Source of the DNA: Myxococcaceae bacterium
Lineage (GTDB): Bacteria > Myxococcota > Myxococcia > Myxococcales > Myxococcaceae
Direction of reading: 5' to 3'
DNA length: 64,000 nt
NCBI GenBank assembly: GCA_016793095.1
Contig: JAEUJQ010000039.1
Span: 1-64,000 of the forward strand
The position numbers were made by a program, and so were the translations under genes. A model generated the notes under the pieces. The model did not search any database, was not told the origin of the DNA, and was given only the letters and a program-made list of their open reading frames with translations. Of this stretch, positions 27,987-37,111 are shown one piece after another (position 1 is the stretch's first letter; the number at the start of each line of letters is the position of its first letter).

Positions 27987-30900
27987 CGGAAGCGCTCCAT
28001 CGACGGGAAGTTGAAGTCGTACAGCTTGCCCCCGGTGAGCTTGAAGCCGCTGAACTCGAGGAGCGTGAACGAGAACTCGAAGATCAACGCCTTCACCTTG
28101 ACCTCCACCGCGCCCTCGAGGAGCGTGATGCCCCACTCGGCGAAGAGGTTGGTGTTGTCGCGGCGCGCCCGGCGGTCCGTGTAGTCGGTCAGGTGGTGCA
28201 TCGTCGTCTCGACGGTCGGCGCCACCTTCATCGCGACGAAGTTGAGCGTTCCCGCGAGGCAGATGCCGACCTCGTCGGTCGGGTAGCACCACTCGATGCC
28301 CATGCCCGCCGCGACGCCGAGCTCGACCGCCGCCGAGAGCGTGATGGGGACGTCGCTGCGCGCCGCGTCGTAGAGGCAGGCGTAGGGCCGCGCCGTGGTG
28401 ATCGCCGACGACGAGGCCGCGCCGGTGCGGTCGATGGTCATCGCGGCCCGGCTGGGGGCTCGGGGGAGCAGGCTTCCGCGCACGCCACCGGTGAAGAAGA
28501 CGCGCGAGGCGTCCACCGTCGTCGCGCCTGAGCCCGTGCCCGAGGCGAACGTCTCGTCGTTCGACAGCCAGCGGTAGCCGGTCTTGTGCCGCGCCCTGCA
28601 CTGCGACTCCACCCAGGTGAAGGCGCAGCTCGACGGGTTGAACTCGTCGAACTGCTGGGCGCCGACCCACATCGCCTCGGCCGGCGCGCCCGCACCCGAC
28701 AGCAGCGTCTGCACCACGGCGGCCTCGTCGATGCTGCTGAGCTCGGCGAGCCGCGCCCCGCGTATGCCGCAGTCCTTGACCGCCTCCTTGAAGTCGCGCG
28801 CCTCGTTGCCAAGCTGCACGCACGGCTTCGGCGTCGACCCGTCGGTCGGCGCGGGCACGATGCACTGGTAGGCCCCGTCGGGCTCCGTGGAGTGCGAGAC
28901 GCTGGTGACGAGCGCGAGCGAGAAGCCCACCGACACCGTGAAGGTGACGAGCCCGAAGTTCCCGACCGGCTGTTTGTAGCCCCAGCCCACGCCGAGCCCC
29001 ATGAGGCCCGCGTACCGGCCGACCTCCCACTCGGGGTTCGTGTTGCCCTCGTTCGCGCGCTTGATGGCGGCCCAGATCGCGTCCCACGGCGGGGTGATCG
29101 TCAGGGTGAGCTTCCGCTTCCGGTTGACGGGATCGGCCTGCCACTGCTCGGTGTCGTCGTCGGACGCGGGGTCGAGCACCTGGTAGCCGAGCACCTCGGC
29201 GCCACCGGACGACGCGGAGTCGTCGTCGGGCATGCCGTTCGTCATGCGGAAGCTGCCCGGCGAGTACACGCTCGACGTCGAGGTCGAGTAGTAGCTGTTG
29301 CCGTAGTCGCCCTGCCCGCGCTGCCCACCGAGGCTGCCCTGCTCGCAGCGCTGCCTGCCGTTCGCCATCGCCTGGCACGTGCGGTCGGAGTCGTTGTCGT
29401 TCGACTGCTTCACCGAGGAGTTGCCGCCGGACTGGTTGTTGGCCTGGCCCTGCCAGAGCGTGTCCGCGATGGGCTCGACGGCGCCGATCGACTTGTCGAT
29501 GGTGACGACGAGCGGCACCTTCGACCACCGGCACGCGCGGCCGGGGCTCGGGAAGCCGCGGGGCAGGAACGCGCGCGCGGTGTCGGCGGCGTTGCCCGCG
29601 GTGATGCCACCGGCGCCGAAGTCGTAGTTGACGTCGGTGCGCCAGTACTCGGGCGTGATCCAGTAGTCACCAGCGCGCGCCTCGAAGCAGCCCAGCACCT
29701 CGAAGGTGCGCTGCCCCGTCTCGACGTAGATCGGCGACGTCGGCGAGAGGAACTTCTGCTTCAGCGCCGCGTCGACGATGAACCGGCCGTTCACCGTCAC
29801 GCCCAGCGGCCCGACGCCCGGCCGCCCGTCGCCTCCCGTGCCCGGCAGGTCGATGGCGCCGATGGTGGGGAAGCCCTCGACCGGGTCCGGCGCGGCGTAG
29901 TTGCCGCTCGTGTCGCGCGGCACCAGGTACACGCGGAGCTTCGCCGTGAAGCTCTGGGAGATCACCTGGCCGAGGGCGATGTACCAGTCTCCGCCGACCG
30001 AGATGGTCTGGGTCGCCGCCGAGTTCACGCGAATGGTGACCTCGGGGCGCTCGACGCGGACGTCGGTGAAGCCCATCTCGAGTCGATTCCCCGGGTACAG
30101 CGTGCTGTCCCAGCGACCGTCGAAGTAGCCGTGGTAGGTGCTGCGCACGACGGGATCGAGGCCGGGTCTGGGGGCCTCGCGGAAGAGGTCGGTCGGCGCC
30201 ACCTCCCGCTGCCGGTAGTACGAGAGGTAGTCGTACGTGTCCTTGGCGCGGACGTAGAAGAACTCGAGCGGGTCGGCGCCGCACGCCTCGGCCTGGGTCT
30301 TCCCCCTCGGCACGTAGTGCGTCGTGTCTTCGAGATCGAACGAGAGGTGGAACCGCAGCTCGCTCACCTTCGCGCGCGGGTACACCAGCGTCGTGAGGGG
30401 AATGTACGGATACTGTTGCTGGTAGGCGATCGCCTCGTTGAAGCAGTCGGAAGGGATCACCACGTCACCGGCGAACGTCGCGGTGTTCAGGCCCGCGGCG
30501 ACCGCGCCGCCGTCCGCGGTCCGCACGCCGACGTCGAAGGTCTTCACCAGGCAGCGGAACGACTCGGTCGGAGCACGCGAGACGCCGCGGGTGCCGCCGT
30601 CGATGCCGTCCGCGTGCACCTCGCTCAGCCACAGCGCAGCGCGCGCGTGCGACGGAGGCGCCACCCCGACGTACTGGAGGCCGCCGGAGATCGTGTAGAG
30701 CTGATCCTGGTCGAGGCGGCGGTCGAGCGCCGCGCTGTCGACGGGCCGCCCGGTCGACGCGTGCACCTCGGCGCTGCCAGCTGACCTCGTCTCGAACGGC
30801 ATGAAGCGCGGGGTGATCGACAGCGGGAGCAGCCGCAGCTGCTGCTCGCGAATGACCGGGCGCGTGAGATCCGGCACGCAGTTCATGTTCTCGTCCCGGC

Positions 30901-31480
30901 GCATCGACCCGTTGCACACGCGCGGCACGCAGGCCGTGCGGGCGGTCTGCGAGGGGGCCGGCGGCGCCGGCTGCGGGCAGCCCATGACGGCGAGGTCCTT
31001 GCGATCGTCCGAACGGTACGCCCGGCCGTCCGAGCACTCCCACCAGAGGCTCGTCCCGATCTGCGCGGCCTGCCGCTGCGCGTAGAGCGTGGGGTTGAGC
31101 TGCCGGATGGACTCGCTGATGCAGTTCGTCGGCAGAACGCAGCTCGTGAGGTCGCGGCAGGAGCTGTTCGCGGTCGTGGCCTGGTTGGCCCCGTTCTCGA
31201 TCGCCGTGATCAAGCCGCCAGGCCCGCGCGTCGCGAACCGGCACACCACCTCGTTGACCCTCGTGACGACGTTGCGGCGAACGACGGCGGGGCCCGCGTC
31301 GGCGGCGCCCTGGCTGCGCGCGTTGTTGGGGCCGGGCGCGGTCGAGTCGAACGTCCACAGCACCTGATCGGCCGGGCACGTCTCCCCGAGCCGCTGACGA
31401 GAGGCTGACGCGGCGTCGTCACCGCACGCCATCGCGAACACGCCGGCGCTCGCCGCCGCGAAGAAGAAGGTCGACCTCAT
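27983..31480 (-). CDS. Very large lipoprotein containing a C-type-lectin-like stretch
   Basis: 1,165 residues. The ATG at 31480 overlaps the stop of the upstream giant gene by four bases and opens a lipoprotein signal (AAASAGVFAMACGDD). Most of the protein is beta-rich without a recognised family. A spread-out set of Cys pairs suggests an extracytoplasmic fold. About 885-1035 resembles a C-type lectin-like domain: DFKEAVKDCGIRGARLAELS, then AEAMWVGAQQFDE, CAFTWVESQC, and a closing YACLYD, with the expected four-Cys order. An Asn/Ser/Gln/Asp-rich stretch (about 675-760) interrupts the middle. The C-terminal 130 residues are regular beta strands ending in FNFPSMERFR. It probably binds a ligand or partner at the cell surface. 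The function is unknown. Confidence 0.85.
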   Translation of the reverse strand: MRSTFFFAAASAGVFAMACGDDAASASRQRLGETCPADQVLWTFDSTAPGPNNARSQGAADAGPAVVRRNVVTRVNEVVCRFATRGPGGLITAIENGANQATTANSSCRDLTSCVLPTNCISESIRQLNPTLYAQRQAAQIGTSLWWECSDGRAYRSDDRKDLAVMGCPQPAPPAPSQTARTACVPRVCNGSMRRDENMNCVPDLTRPVIREQQLRLLPLSITPRFMPFETRSAGSAEVHASTGRPVDSAALDRRLDQDQLYTISGGLQYVGVAPPSHARAALWLSEVHADGIDGGTRGVSRAPTESFRCLVKTFDVGVRTADGGAVAAGLNTATFAGDVVIPSDCFNEAIAYQQQYPYIPLTTLVYPRAKVSELRFHLSFDLEDTTHYVPRGKTQAEACGADPLEFFYVRAKDTYDYLSYYRQREVAPTDLFREAPRPGLDPVVRSTYHGYFDGRWDSTLYPGNRLEMGFTDVRVERPEVTIRVNSAATQTISVGGDWYIALGQVISQSFTAKLRVYLVPRDTSGNYAAPDPVEGFPTIGAIDLPGTGGDGRPGVGPLGVTVNGRFIVDAALKQKFLSPTSPIYVETGQRTFEVLGCFEARAGDYWITPEYWRTDVNYDFGAGGITAGNAADTARAFLPRGFPSPGRACRWSKVPLVVTIDKSIGAVEPIADTLWQGQANNQSGGNSSVKQSNDNDSDRTCQAMANGRQRCEQGSLGGQRGQGDYGNSYYSTSTSSVYSPGSFRMTNGMPDDDSASSGGAEVLGYQVLDPASDDDTEQWQADPVNRKRKLTLTITPPWDAIWAAIKRANEGNTNPEWEVGRYAGLMGLGVGWGYKQPVGNFGLVTFTVSVGFSLALVTSVSHSTEPDGAYQCIVPAPTDGSTPKPCVQLGNEARDFKEAVKDCGIRGARLAELSSIDEAAVVQTLLSGAGAPAEAMWVGAQQFDEFNPSSCAFTWVESQCRARHKTGYRWLSNDETFASGTGSGATTVDASRVFFTGGVRGSLLPRAPSRAAMTIDRTGAASSSAITTARPYACLYDAARSDVPITLSAAVELGVAAGMGIEWCYPTDEVGICLAGTLNFVAMKVAPTVETTMHHLTDYTDRRARRDNTNLFAEWGITLLEGAVEVKVKALIFEFSFTLLEFSGFKLTGGKLYDFNFPSMERFR

Positions 31481-34400
31481 GGTGCACACCTCACGACGAC
31501 ACAGCCGTTGCCGCCCCGCCCTGCGCCGGTCCCCGAGGGACAGAGCGCGTAGTTCTGCGTCGCGGTCTGGGCCGGGTTCGACGCCATGCCCGGAATCGGG
31601 TTCACCGTGCCGTTCTCGGAGGTGAGGCCCGACGGCAGGGTGCCGTACGCGCCCGGGTCTCCCGCGCCCTGGAAGGTGCTCGCGCCGTTGCCGCCGTTCT
31701 GGCCAGCGCCGCCGCCGCCGCCCTCGGTGCCCGTCTGCGCGTTGCCGCCCGAGAGCGTCGACGCCGAGCCGGCGCCCATTCCGCCCGCGGGCTGGGCCGC
31801 CGCAGCGAGGCCGGCGCCACCACCTGCCGGAACGACGAAGCTGCGCGTGACGCTGCCCGTCTGGCGAACGCTGGTGAGCCCGCCACCTCCGCCGGCCGTG
31901 GTGCCCACCTCGACACCGCCGCCGTTCGCCGCGGTGCCGAAGGCCGAGCCCGCGCCCTCGTCGCCCATGATGCCCGAGGAGTTCTGCCCGCCGCGCCCCA
32001 CCCAGGCCGTGATGACGTCGCCGGGCGCGACGCTCAACAGCCCTGAGACGTAGCCGCCGGCGCCGCCCGAGTTGCGCGTGACGCCGGGGAACATCTCCTC
32101 GGCTTCGCCGCCTCCGGAGCCCCAGGCCGCGATGAACACCTGCGTGCAGGCGGCGGGGACGGTGAAGGTGCCCGAGACCGTCGTCCCGGTCGTCGGCATG
32201 CTGATGACCGCGCGGCCCGGCGCGCACTGCCCCGCGCCCGCGCAGTTGCCGGAGTTGCCCGCGCAGTAGCAGTTGTTCGAGGGACACTGAGAGTCCGTCG
32301 AGCACGGCGTCGGCCCTGCGTCCGGGGTGCCCGAGTCCGTCGGGCCGGCGTCGGCTGGCCCTGCGTCTGGCGGTCCGGCGTCTGGCGCTCCCGCGTCCGG
32401 TGGACCTGCGTCGGGTGGACCGGCGTCGGGTGGGCCCGCGTCAGGTGGGCCTGCGTCGGGTGGACCCGCGTCGGGCGGACCCGCATCGGGCCGGCCGGCG
32501 TCGACGGCTCCAGCGTCGGCCACGCCTCCATCGACGCCACCGTCGGGAGCGAAGATGCGCGCGAACACCTCGTAGCGGATGCCCGCAGGGAGCGGATCGA
32601 CCGCGTCGAGCACGACGTAGACGGCCTGCGTCGCCGCCGAGGCGTTCGTGTAGCGAAGCTCCTGGGCGTAGTCCGTGTAGCCCTGCCGCGCCTGGGCGCT
32701 CGCGCTGCAGGTGAGCCCCACCGTGCCCGCGTCGACGAAGTTCGAGCCGTTCACGCCACACGCCGCCTCGCCCGCGACCGCCCGGAGGAAGAACGTCGGC
32801 GGCTGCTGGTACGGCCGGTAGGCCTCGGCGGTGATGGCCAGCTCGTGGTTCGGGAGCAGCTCGTAGCCGATCGCCGTGTCCGGGCCGGAGGGTGACGGGG
32901 TGGCGCCGTTGAGGCTCGTCGTCACGCACGTCGACGAGCTGGGCACGTAGAAGTCGTTGCGCTGGGTGAAGATCTCGTCGCGGTACGACGCGGCCCCGCT
33001 GCGCACCTGCGTCAGCTGGCACGGGTTGCCGTCGACCGCAGGGCCCGCCACCGTCTGGTACTGGGTCAGCTGCACCGCCCGCGTCGTCGCGGTGAACGCG
33101 AAGGTCGCGCCGGTCGTCACGTCGCCGGACTCGACGACGAGGTAGGCGGTCTCGGTCGCGGTGGTGCGGTTCTGGTACGTCAGCGTGTACGCGCACTGGT
33201 ACGGGTTGCTCGCGGCCGTGCAGCTGATGCCGGTGGTGCCGGAGGCCGACGCGCCCGGGCCGTTCATGCCGCACGCGGTGCCCTTCACGAAGTTGGTGAC
33301 GACCTCACACGCGCCGCGCGTGAAGTTGAGATCGACGCGGGTCAACGGCGGCACGTCGAACCGGTAGGCTACGTCACGCGCGGACAGGTTCGGCGGCCCC
33401 GACGCGGCGCAGCCGGTGCTGTCCGCGGCGAAGGCGAAGTTGTTGGTGAGCCCGATGGAGCCCGACACGAAGGCATAGCCGCCGTCGAGGGAGACGGGGG
33501 TCGCCGCCGAGCAGGGGCTGCCCGTCACCGTCGTCGAGTGCGGCAGCATGGTGAGGACGAGGTCGTACGGGCCCTGGCTGCCGCGCGTGCGGCCATCGAC
33601 GACGACGTAGACGTCCTGCGCGCCGGGCCCCGGGTTGTAGTGCTTGAGGCCGAACCCGGCGTAGCTGCGCGCCGAGCAAGTGGCGCCGACGGTGCCGGTC
33701 GTCGCCGAGGTGGAGCTGTTGGTGCCGCAGGCGGCGAGGCTCGGGAGGACCGAGAGGTCGAACGTGTTGCTGGTGCGGGCGGTGAGATCGGCGCCGGCGG
33801 GCACGGTCACCCGGTACACCTGGTCGCTGCCGCTCTGCGTGAGGTCGGCGTTCCCCGCGCACCCCGCGTCGGGGAGGAACACGAAGTCGTTCTTGCTGTT
33901 CTCGGCCGTGTTGCCCTGCAGCTGACGGCCCGTGCCGACGCTGAGGGAGACGCTCTGCGCGTTCGTACACGGGTTGCCCGCGGTGGTCGGCCCGCGGAAG
34001 TCGCCCGACATGCAGGTGCAGTCGTACGTCGCCTCGGCCCACGTCCGGTTCCCGGCGCTGGTGAACAGCTGGGAGTACTCGGGGCAGGACTGGCGAACCG
34101 CGACGCCCCCGGGCCCCGTGCCGTACCTCACCGACCCGCGGTAGACCCCGAGCACCGTCGCGTCGGTCCGGTAGGTGCCCAGGTCCACCGTCGCGACGCC
34201 GTTGATGTCGGCGCCGCTGCCGCTGAGCTGCGGGTCGAACGAGCGGCTGGCGGAGTCGAGCCGCGCGGTGAACGGAACGCCGAGGCCCGCGCACCCTCTC
34301 AGCCTCGCGACCAGCGACGTGCGCTGGCGCGAACACACCAGCGAGGGCTGACCTCCGTCTCCGTAGCCGCCCTGCCGCAGCAGCTCGGGCTCGTTCGTGG

Positions 34401-36507
34401 GGTTCACCAGCTGGCAGTTCAGGTTGCTCTGGTAGGGCGCGGGGAGATCGGCCCCCGCCCGGAACGTGTAGCGGTGCGAGACGAAGGGCACGGACACCGA
34501 GCTCGTCGCGTTGCCGGTGACGCGCCAGTCCGCGTACGAGACGCCGTCGATGCTGGTGCCGTTGAGGTTGAACTGCGAGTCCGCGCCGAGCCCCGTCACC
34601 AGCAGCGTCCGGCGCTCGGTCTGACGGCACCGGGTGACGCCGCCATCGGGGTCGGGCACGCACGCGGGGCCCGCGCCCAGGGTGCCGCCGCAGTCCAATA
34701 CCGAGCGGCACATCTGGCCGACGCGACAGCTCTGGAAGCATGAGCCGCCGCAGTCAGGCTCGAGCTCGGTGCCGTTCCTGACGTTGTCGAAGCAGCTGGG
34801 TCGCTGGCAGACGTTCGCGGCGCACACGCCCGACTGGCAGTCCGCGCCGACGAGGCACCGCTTGCGCTCGCCGCAGCCGGGGCACAGGCCGCCGCAGTCG
34901 ACGTCGGTCTCCGCGCCCAGCGTGCCGCCGTCCGCGACGGTCCGGTCGAGGCGCCCGTTGTCGCAGGCGGTGCCGGGCGCGGGTCTGACGGTCGCGCCGA
35001 CGCCCGGTTGGACGGAAGCCGTCGAGGTGCTCCCCTGCTTCGCCTCGATCGCGGCGGTGGTCGTCTTCTTCTGCCCGTTGGAGGCGGTGTTGGTGACGGT
35101 GACGGTGCCCGACACCGCCTCGCCGAGCTGGTTGCGCACGGTGACGGTGACGTTGTTCGGGTCGCTCGCGTCGATGGTGACGGTGCCCAGCGGGCTGCTG
35201 CTCAGGCTGACGGTGACGGTGGTGCTGCTGCCGTTCGGTCCGGCCACGGTGACGGTGACGGTGGTCGGCGTCGAGCTCTGCGCCGAGGAGTACGTGACGG
35301 TCTGGCCCTGCACCTCGAGGAGCGCGCCCGACGTCTCGGTGCGCACGCCGGTCATCCGCACCGAGAGCCCGGCGCCGGTGACGTTGACGGTCCCGCCGTC
35401 GGCCGAGTTGTTGCCGAAGTTCTCGAGCGAGATGGTCTGCCGGCCGCCCATGCCCGCGTCGGGGCTGAGCGTGTAGTTCACGGTCTCGGCCGGCGCGGGG
35501 CAGAGCACGCAGGGCGACTGCGCGAACGCGGGTCGCACCGCGCCGCCCTTCTCGGTGACCTGGCCGCTCGTGGTGACGCCGACCTCCGCGCCGCCCTCGT
35601 CCTTCAGCGTCACGCCCGAGCCCGAGGCCGCGACGACCAGCGTTCGCGCGTCGGCGGCGAACGGCGCGGTGAACGGCCCCTCGTGCGCCGACAGCGGAGA
35701 GAAGTAGAGGAGGTTCCCGTTGGTCGCGTCGCCCGAGTACGAGCGCGGCGAGGCGGCGTTCTCCGAGCCCGCGTACGTCCAGGTGTTCGCGCGGGTGTCG
35801 ACGAAGAGGCGCTTCTCCTGGCCCGGCCAGTTGCTGTCGTAGACGCGAATGACGAACTGCCCGGCCTGCGCCCCGCGGAAGAAGCCGAACGGGACGAGCG
35901 AGTGCCCAGCGCGGAACCCCGCCTCGTCCTTGATCACCACCGCGAGGCGCCACTGCTCGGCGCGGTCGGGCATCAGGGCGGTCGTGAGAAACGGCATCAC
36001 GTCCTTCGCCTGGAACGACCGGTCGCGCGCGAGCGCCGCGGGGATCTTCTGCGTCGCAGCCCGTCGCGCGATCGCGCGCATGAGCGCGGGGTTCGTCAGG
36101 CTCAGCTCGGCCACCGACCCGGCGCCGAAGTCTGAGGGCGAGAGCGTGCCCGCCTCGAACGCGAGGGTGGTGAGCGCGATGCCCTCGGAGTGGCCGTGCT
36201 TCAACGTCTCGTTCACGTCGTCAATCCACGCCTGCGCGAGCTCGGTGACGACGCACGGTGACGATTCCGGAACACAGACGGCCTCCGCGCCGAAGAGCGC
36301 GACCGCGTCATCGACATCGAGCGCCCAGCCGGTGAGCTCGTCGGCGTAGTTCGGGAACGTCGGCGTCTCGCGGACGAAGTCGAGCCCCGAGAGCATCGAG
36401 TCGGGGACCGGCTCGCCACACTGGCACCCGAACGTCACCGCCACGCACACCGAAGCCACCAGCAGCCTGCGCCCCGGACCCGAGGGCAACTCCAACGCGG
36501 AACGCAT
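31477..36507 (-). CDS. Giant mosaic lipoprotein: papain-like region, Ig-like, Cys-rich, PPC-like and glycine-rich domains
   Basis: 1,676 residues. The ATG at 36507 has GAGGAGAGG about eight bases upstream, so it is preferred over an ATG 19 codons earlier; a lipoprotein signal follows (LLVASVCVAVTFGCQCG). In order: a papain-like region (about 30-270) with GHSEGIALTTLAF (Ser107 where a catalytic Cys is expected), His202 in GHSLVPFGFF and Asp224 in VYDSNWPGQE; Thr/Val-rich Ig-like strands (about 290-510); Cys-rich ETDVDCGGLCPGC modules (about 515-610); three related PPC-like domains (about 843-1315), each opening GNPC or GSPC; an Asp-Ala-Gly-Pro-Pro repeat; and a glycine-rich domain (about 1425-1676) opening with GTFTVPAACTQVFIAAWGSG, resembling the ALK/LTK-type glycine-rich domain. 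It heads a four-base-overlap operon. Probably a surface adhesin or toxin-like scaffold. Confidence 0.88.
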   Translation of the reverse strand: MRSALELPSGPGRRLLVASVCVAVTFGCQCGEPVPDSMLSGLDFVRETPTFPNYADELTGWALDVDDAVALFGAEAVCVPESSPCVVTELAQAWIDDVNETLKHGHSEGIALTTLAFEAGTLSPSDFGAGSVAELSLTNPALMRAIARRAATQKIPAALARDRSFQAKDVMPFLTTALMPDRAEQWRLAVVIKDEAGFRAGHSLVPFGFFRGAQAGQFVIRVYDSNWPGQEKRLFVDTRANTWTYAGSENAASPRSYSGDATNGNLLYFSPLSAHEGPFTAPFAADARTLVVAASGSGVTLKDEGGAEVGVTTSGQVTEKGGAVRPAFAQSPCVLCPAPAETVNYTLSPDAGMGGRQTISLENFGNNSADGGTVNVTGAGLSVRMTGVRTETSGALLEVQGQTVTYSSAQSSTPTTVTVTVAGPNGSSTTVTVSLSSSPLGTVTIDASDPNNVTVTVRNQLGEAVSGTVTVTNTASNGQKKTTTAAIEAKQGSTSTASVQPGVGATVRPAPGTACDNGRLDRTVADGGTLGAETDVDCGGLCPGCGERKRCLVGADCQSGVCAANVCQRPSCFDNVRNGTELEPDCGGSCFQSCRVGQMCRSVLDCGGTLGAGPACVPDPDGGVTRCRQTERRTLLVTGLGADSQFNLNGTSIDGVSYADWRVTGNATSSVSVPFVSHRYTFRAGADLPAPYQSNLNCQLVNPTNEPELLRQGGYGDGGQPSLVCSRQRTSLVARLRGCAGLGVPFTARLDSASRSFDPQLSGSGADINGVATVDLGTYRTDATVLGVYRGSVRYGTGPGGVAVRQSCPEYSQLFTSAGNRTWAEATYDCTCMSGDFRGPTTAGNPCTNAQSVSLSVGTGRQLQGNTAENSKNDFVFLPDAGCAGNADLTQSGSDQVYRVTVPAGADLTARTSNTFDLSVLPSLAACGTNSSTSATTGTVGATCSARSYAGFGLKHYNPGPGAQDVYVVVDGRTRGSQGPYDLVLTMLPHSTTVTGSPCSAATPVSLDGGYAFVSGSIGLTNNFAFAADSTGCAASGPPNLSARDVAYRFDVPPLTRVDLNFTRGACEVVTNFVKGTACGMNGPGASASGTTGISCTAASNPYQCAYTLTYQNRTTATETAYLVVESGDVTTGATFAFTATTRAVQLTQYQTVAGPAVDGNPCQLTQVRSGAASYRDEIFTQRNDFYVPSSSTCVTTSLNGATPSPSGPDTAIGYELLPNHELAITAEAYRPYQQPPTFFLRAVAGEAACGVNGSNFVDAGTVGLTCSASAQARQGYTDYAQELRYTNASAATQAVYVVLDAVDPLPAGIRYEVFARIFAPDGGVDGGVADAGAVDAGRPDAGPPDAGPPDAGPPDAGPPDAGPPDAGPPDAGAPDAGPPDAGPADAGPTDSGTPDAGPTPCSTDSQCPSNNCYCAGNSGNCAGAGQCAPGRAVISMPTTGTTVSGTFTVPAACTQVFIAAWGSGGGEAEEMFPGVTRNSGGAGGYVSGLLSVAPGDVITAWVGRGGQNSSGIMGDEGAGSAFGTAANGGGVEVGTTAGGGGGLTSVRQTGSVTRSFVVPAGGGAGLAAAAQPAGGMGAGSASTLSGGNAQTGTEGGGGGAGQNGGNGASTFQGAGDPGAYGTLPSGLTSENGTVNPIPGMASNPAQTATQNYALCPSGTGAGRGGNGCVVVRCAP
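32335..32515 (-). repeat. In-frame 15-bp repeats encoding an Asp-Ala-Gly-Pro-Pro linker
   Basis: About a dozen tandem 15-bp units inside the giant lipoprotein gene encode D-A-G-P-P with occasional A or T substitutions. The pentapeptide would form an extended, proline-stiffened spacer between the PPC-like domains and the terminal glycine-rich domain. Base differences between units are mostly synonymous, so the amino-acid pattern is maintained by more than recent copying. Confidence 0.93.
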
Positions 36508-36610
36508 TCGCTGAACCTCTCCTCGGAATCGATCGGCGGAACCGGGGAGCATGACATCGGTCAAGGAAGCGTTGGTACGGTTTTTTTCCAGTGGGACCTG
36601 AGCGCATGTG
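36508..36610 (-). promoter_or_regulatory. Probable promoter and ribosome-binding region of the giant lipoprotein operon
   Basis: Read on the reverse strand, this 5' region contains a conspicuous AT-rich run (GGAAAAAAACC) in otherwise very GC-rich DNA, then TTGACC, which fits a -35 element, and finally GAGGAGAGG eight bases before the ATG at 36507. No convincing -10 hexamer or sigma54 -24/-12 pair was found, so only the ribosome site is well supported. Confidence 0.35.
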
Positions 36611-36790
36611 GGCCACCGTGGGGCGCGCGCCGCGGTTTCGGCAGGCCCGCTTCGTGCTCGTCACTCAGGCCGGGGCGCGTCGAGGTCGAACCTGGACGAG
36701 GTGCGGGTAGGGACGGCGACCTGCCCGAGGTCGTCGAGGCGCGCGCGTCGTGGTTGCCGGAGTCATCGTGCGGCAGCTTGCCGGGTCACC

Positions 36791-37037
36791 ATGACGCTCT
36801 CCGATGACGCCGGCCGCTTGTCGAAGCGCCTCCTTGCCCTGCAGCTCACGCAGCCGGAGATGGGTGAGGACCTGTTCGCCGGCGTCCGCCCCTTCGAACT
36901 CATGGAGGCTGGAGGTCGAAGAGGACGTCGAGCGGGTCGTCGCCGTCACCGAAGCGGGTGAGTGGTTGGTGGTCTTCGAGACGCCAGCAGCGTTCGTCAT
37001 CTGGTCTGCCGAGCGGCTCCTCCCGCGGCAGAGGTAA
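36791..37037 (+). pseudogene. Short hypothetical gene split by a one-base frameshift
   Basis: From the ATG at 36791, frame one reads MTLSDDAGRLSKRLLALQLT and continues to RPFELMEAG, then becomes Arg/Gly nonsense. Exactly there (about 36905) the next frame takes over with LEVEEDVERVVAVTEAG, WLVVFETPAAFVIWSAERLL and a stop at 37037. Joined, the two halves give a normal acidic protein of about 80 residues. Either the gene carries one extra base (or lacks two) near 36900-36910, or the assembly has an error. The family is not recognised. It lies between the divergent giant operon and recX. Confidence 0.5.
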
Positions 37038-37111
37038 CGCTCACCCTTCGACGGCAAGTCAGCAACGCTGTCCTCGTGCACGGATGTCAGAGTGCTGTGG
37101 CAGAAGGGCTC

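Noticed and set aside
28586-30784. 732-codon forward open frame inside the giant operon
   Set aside because: Antisense to the 1,165-residue lipoprotein gene, with a low-complexity Arg/Val/Asp composition and no signals.
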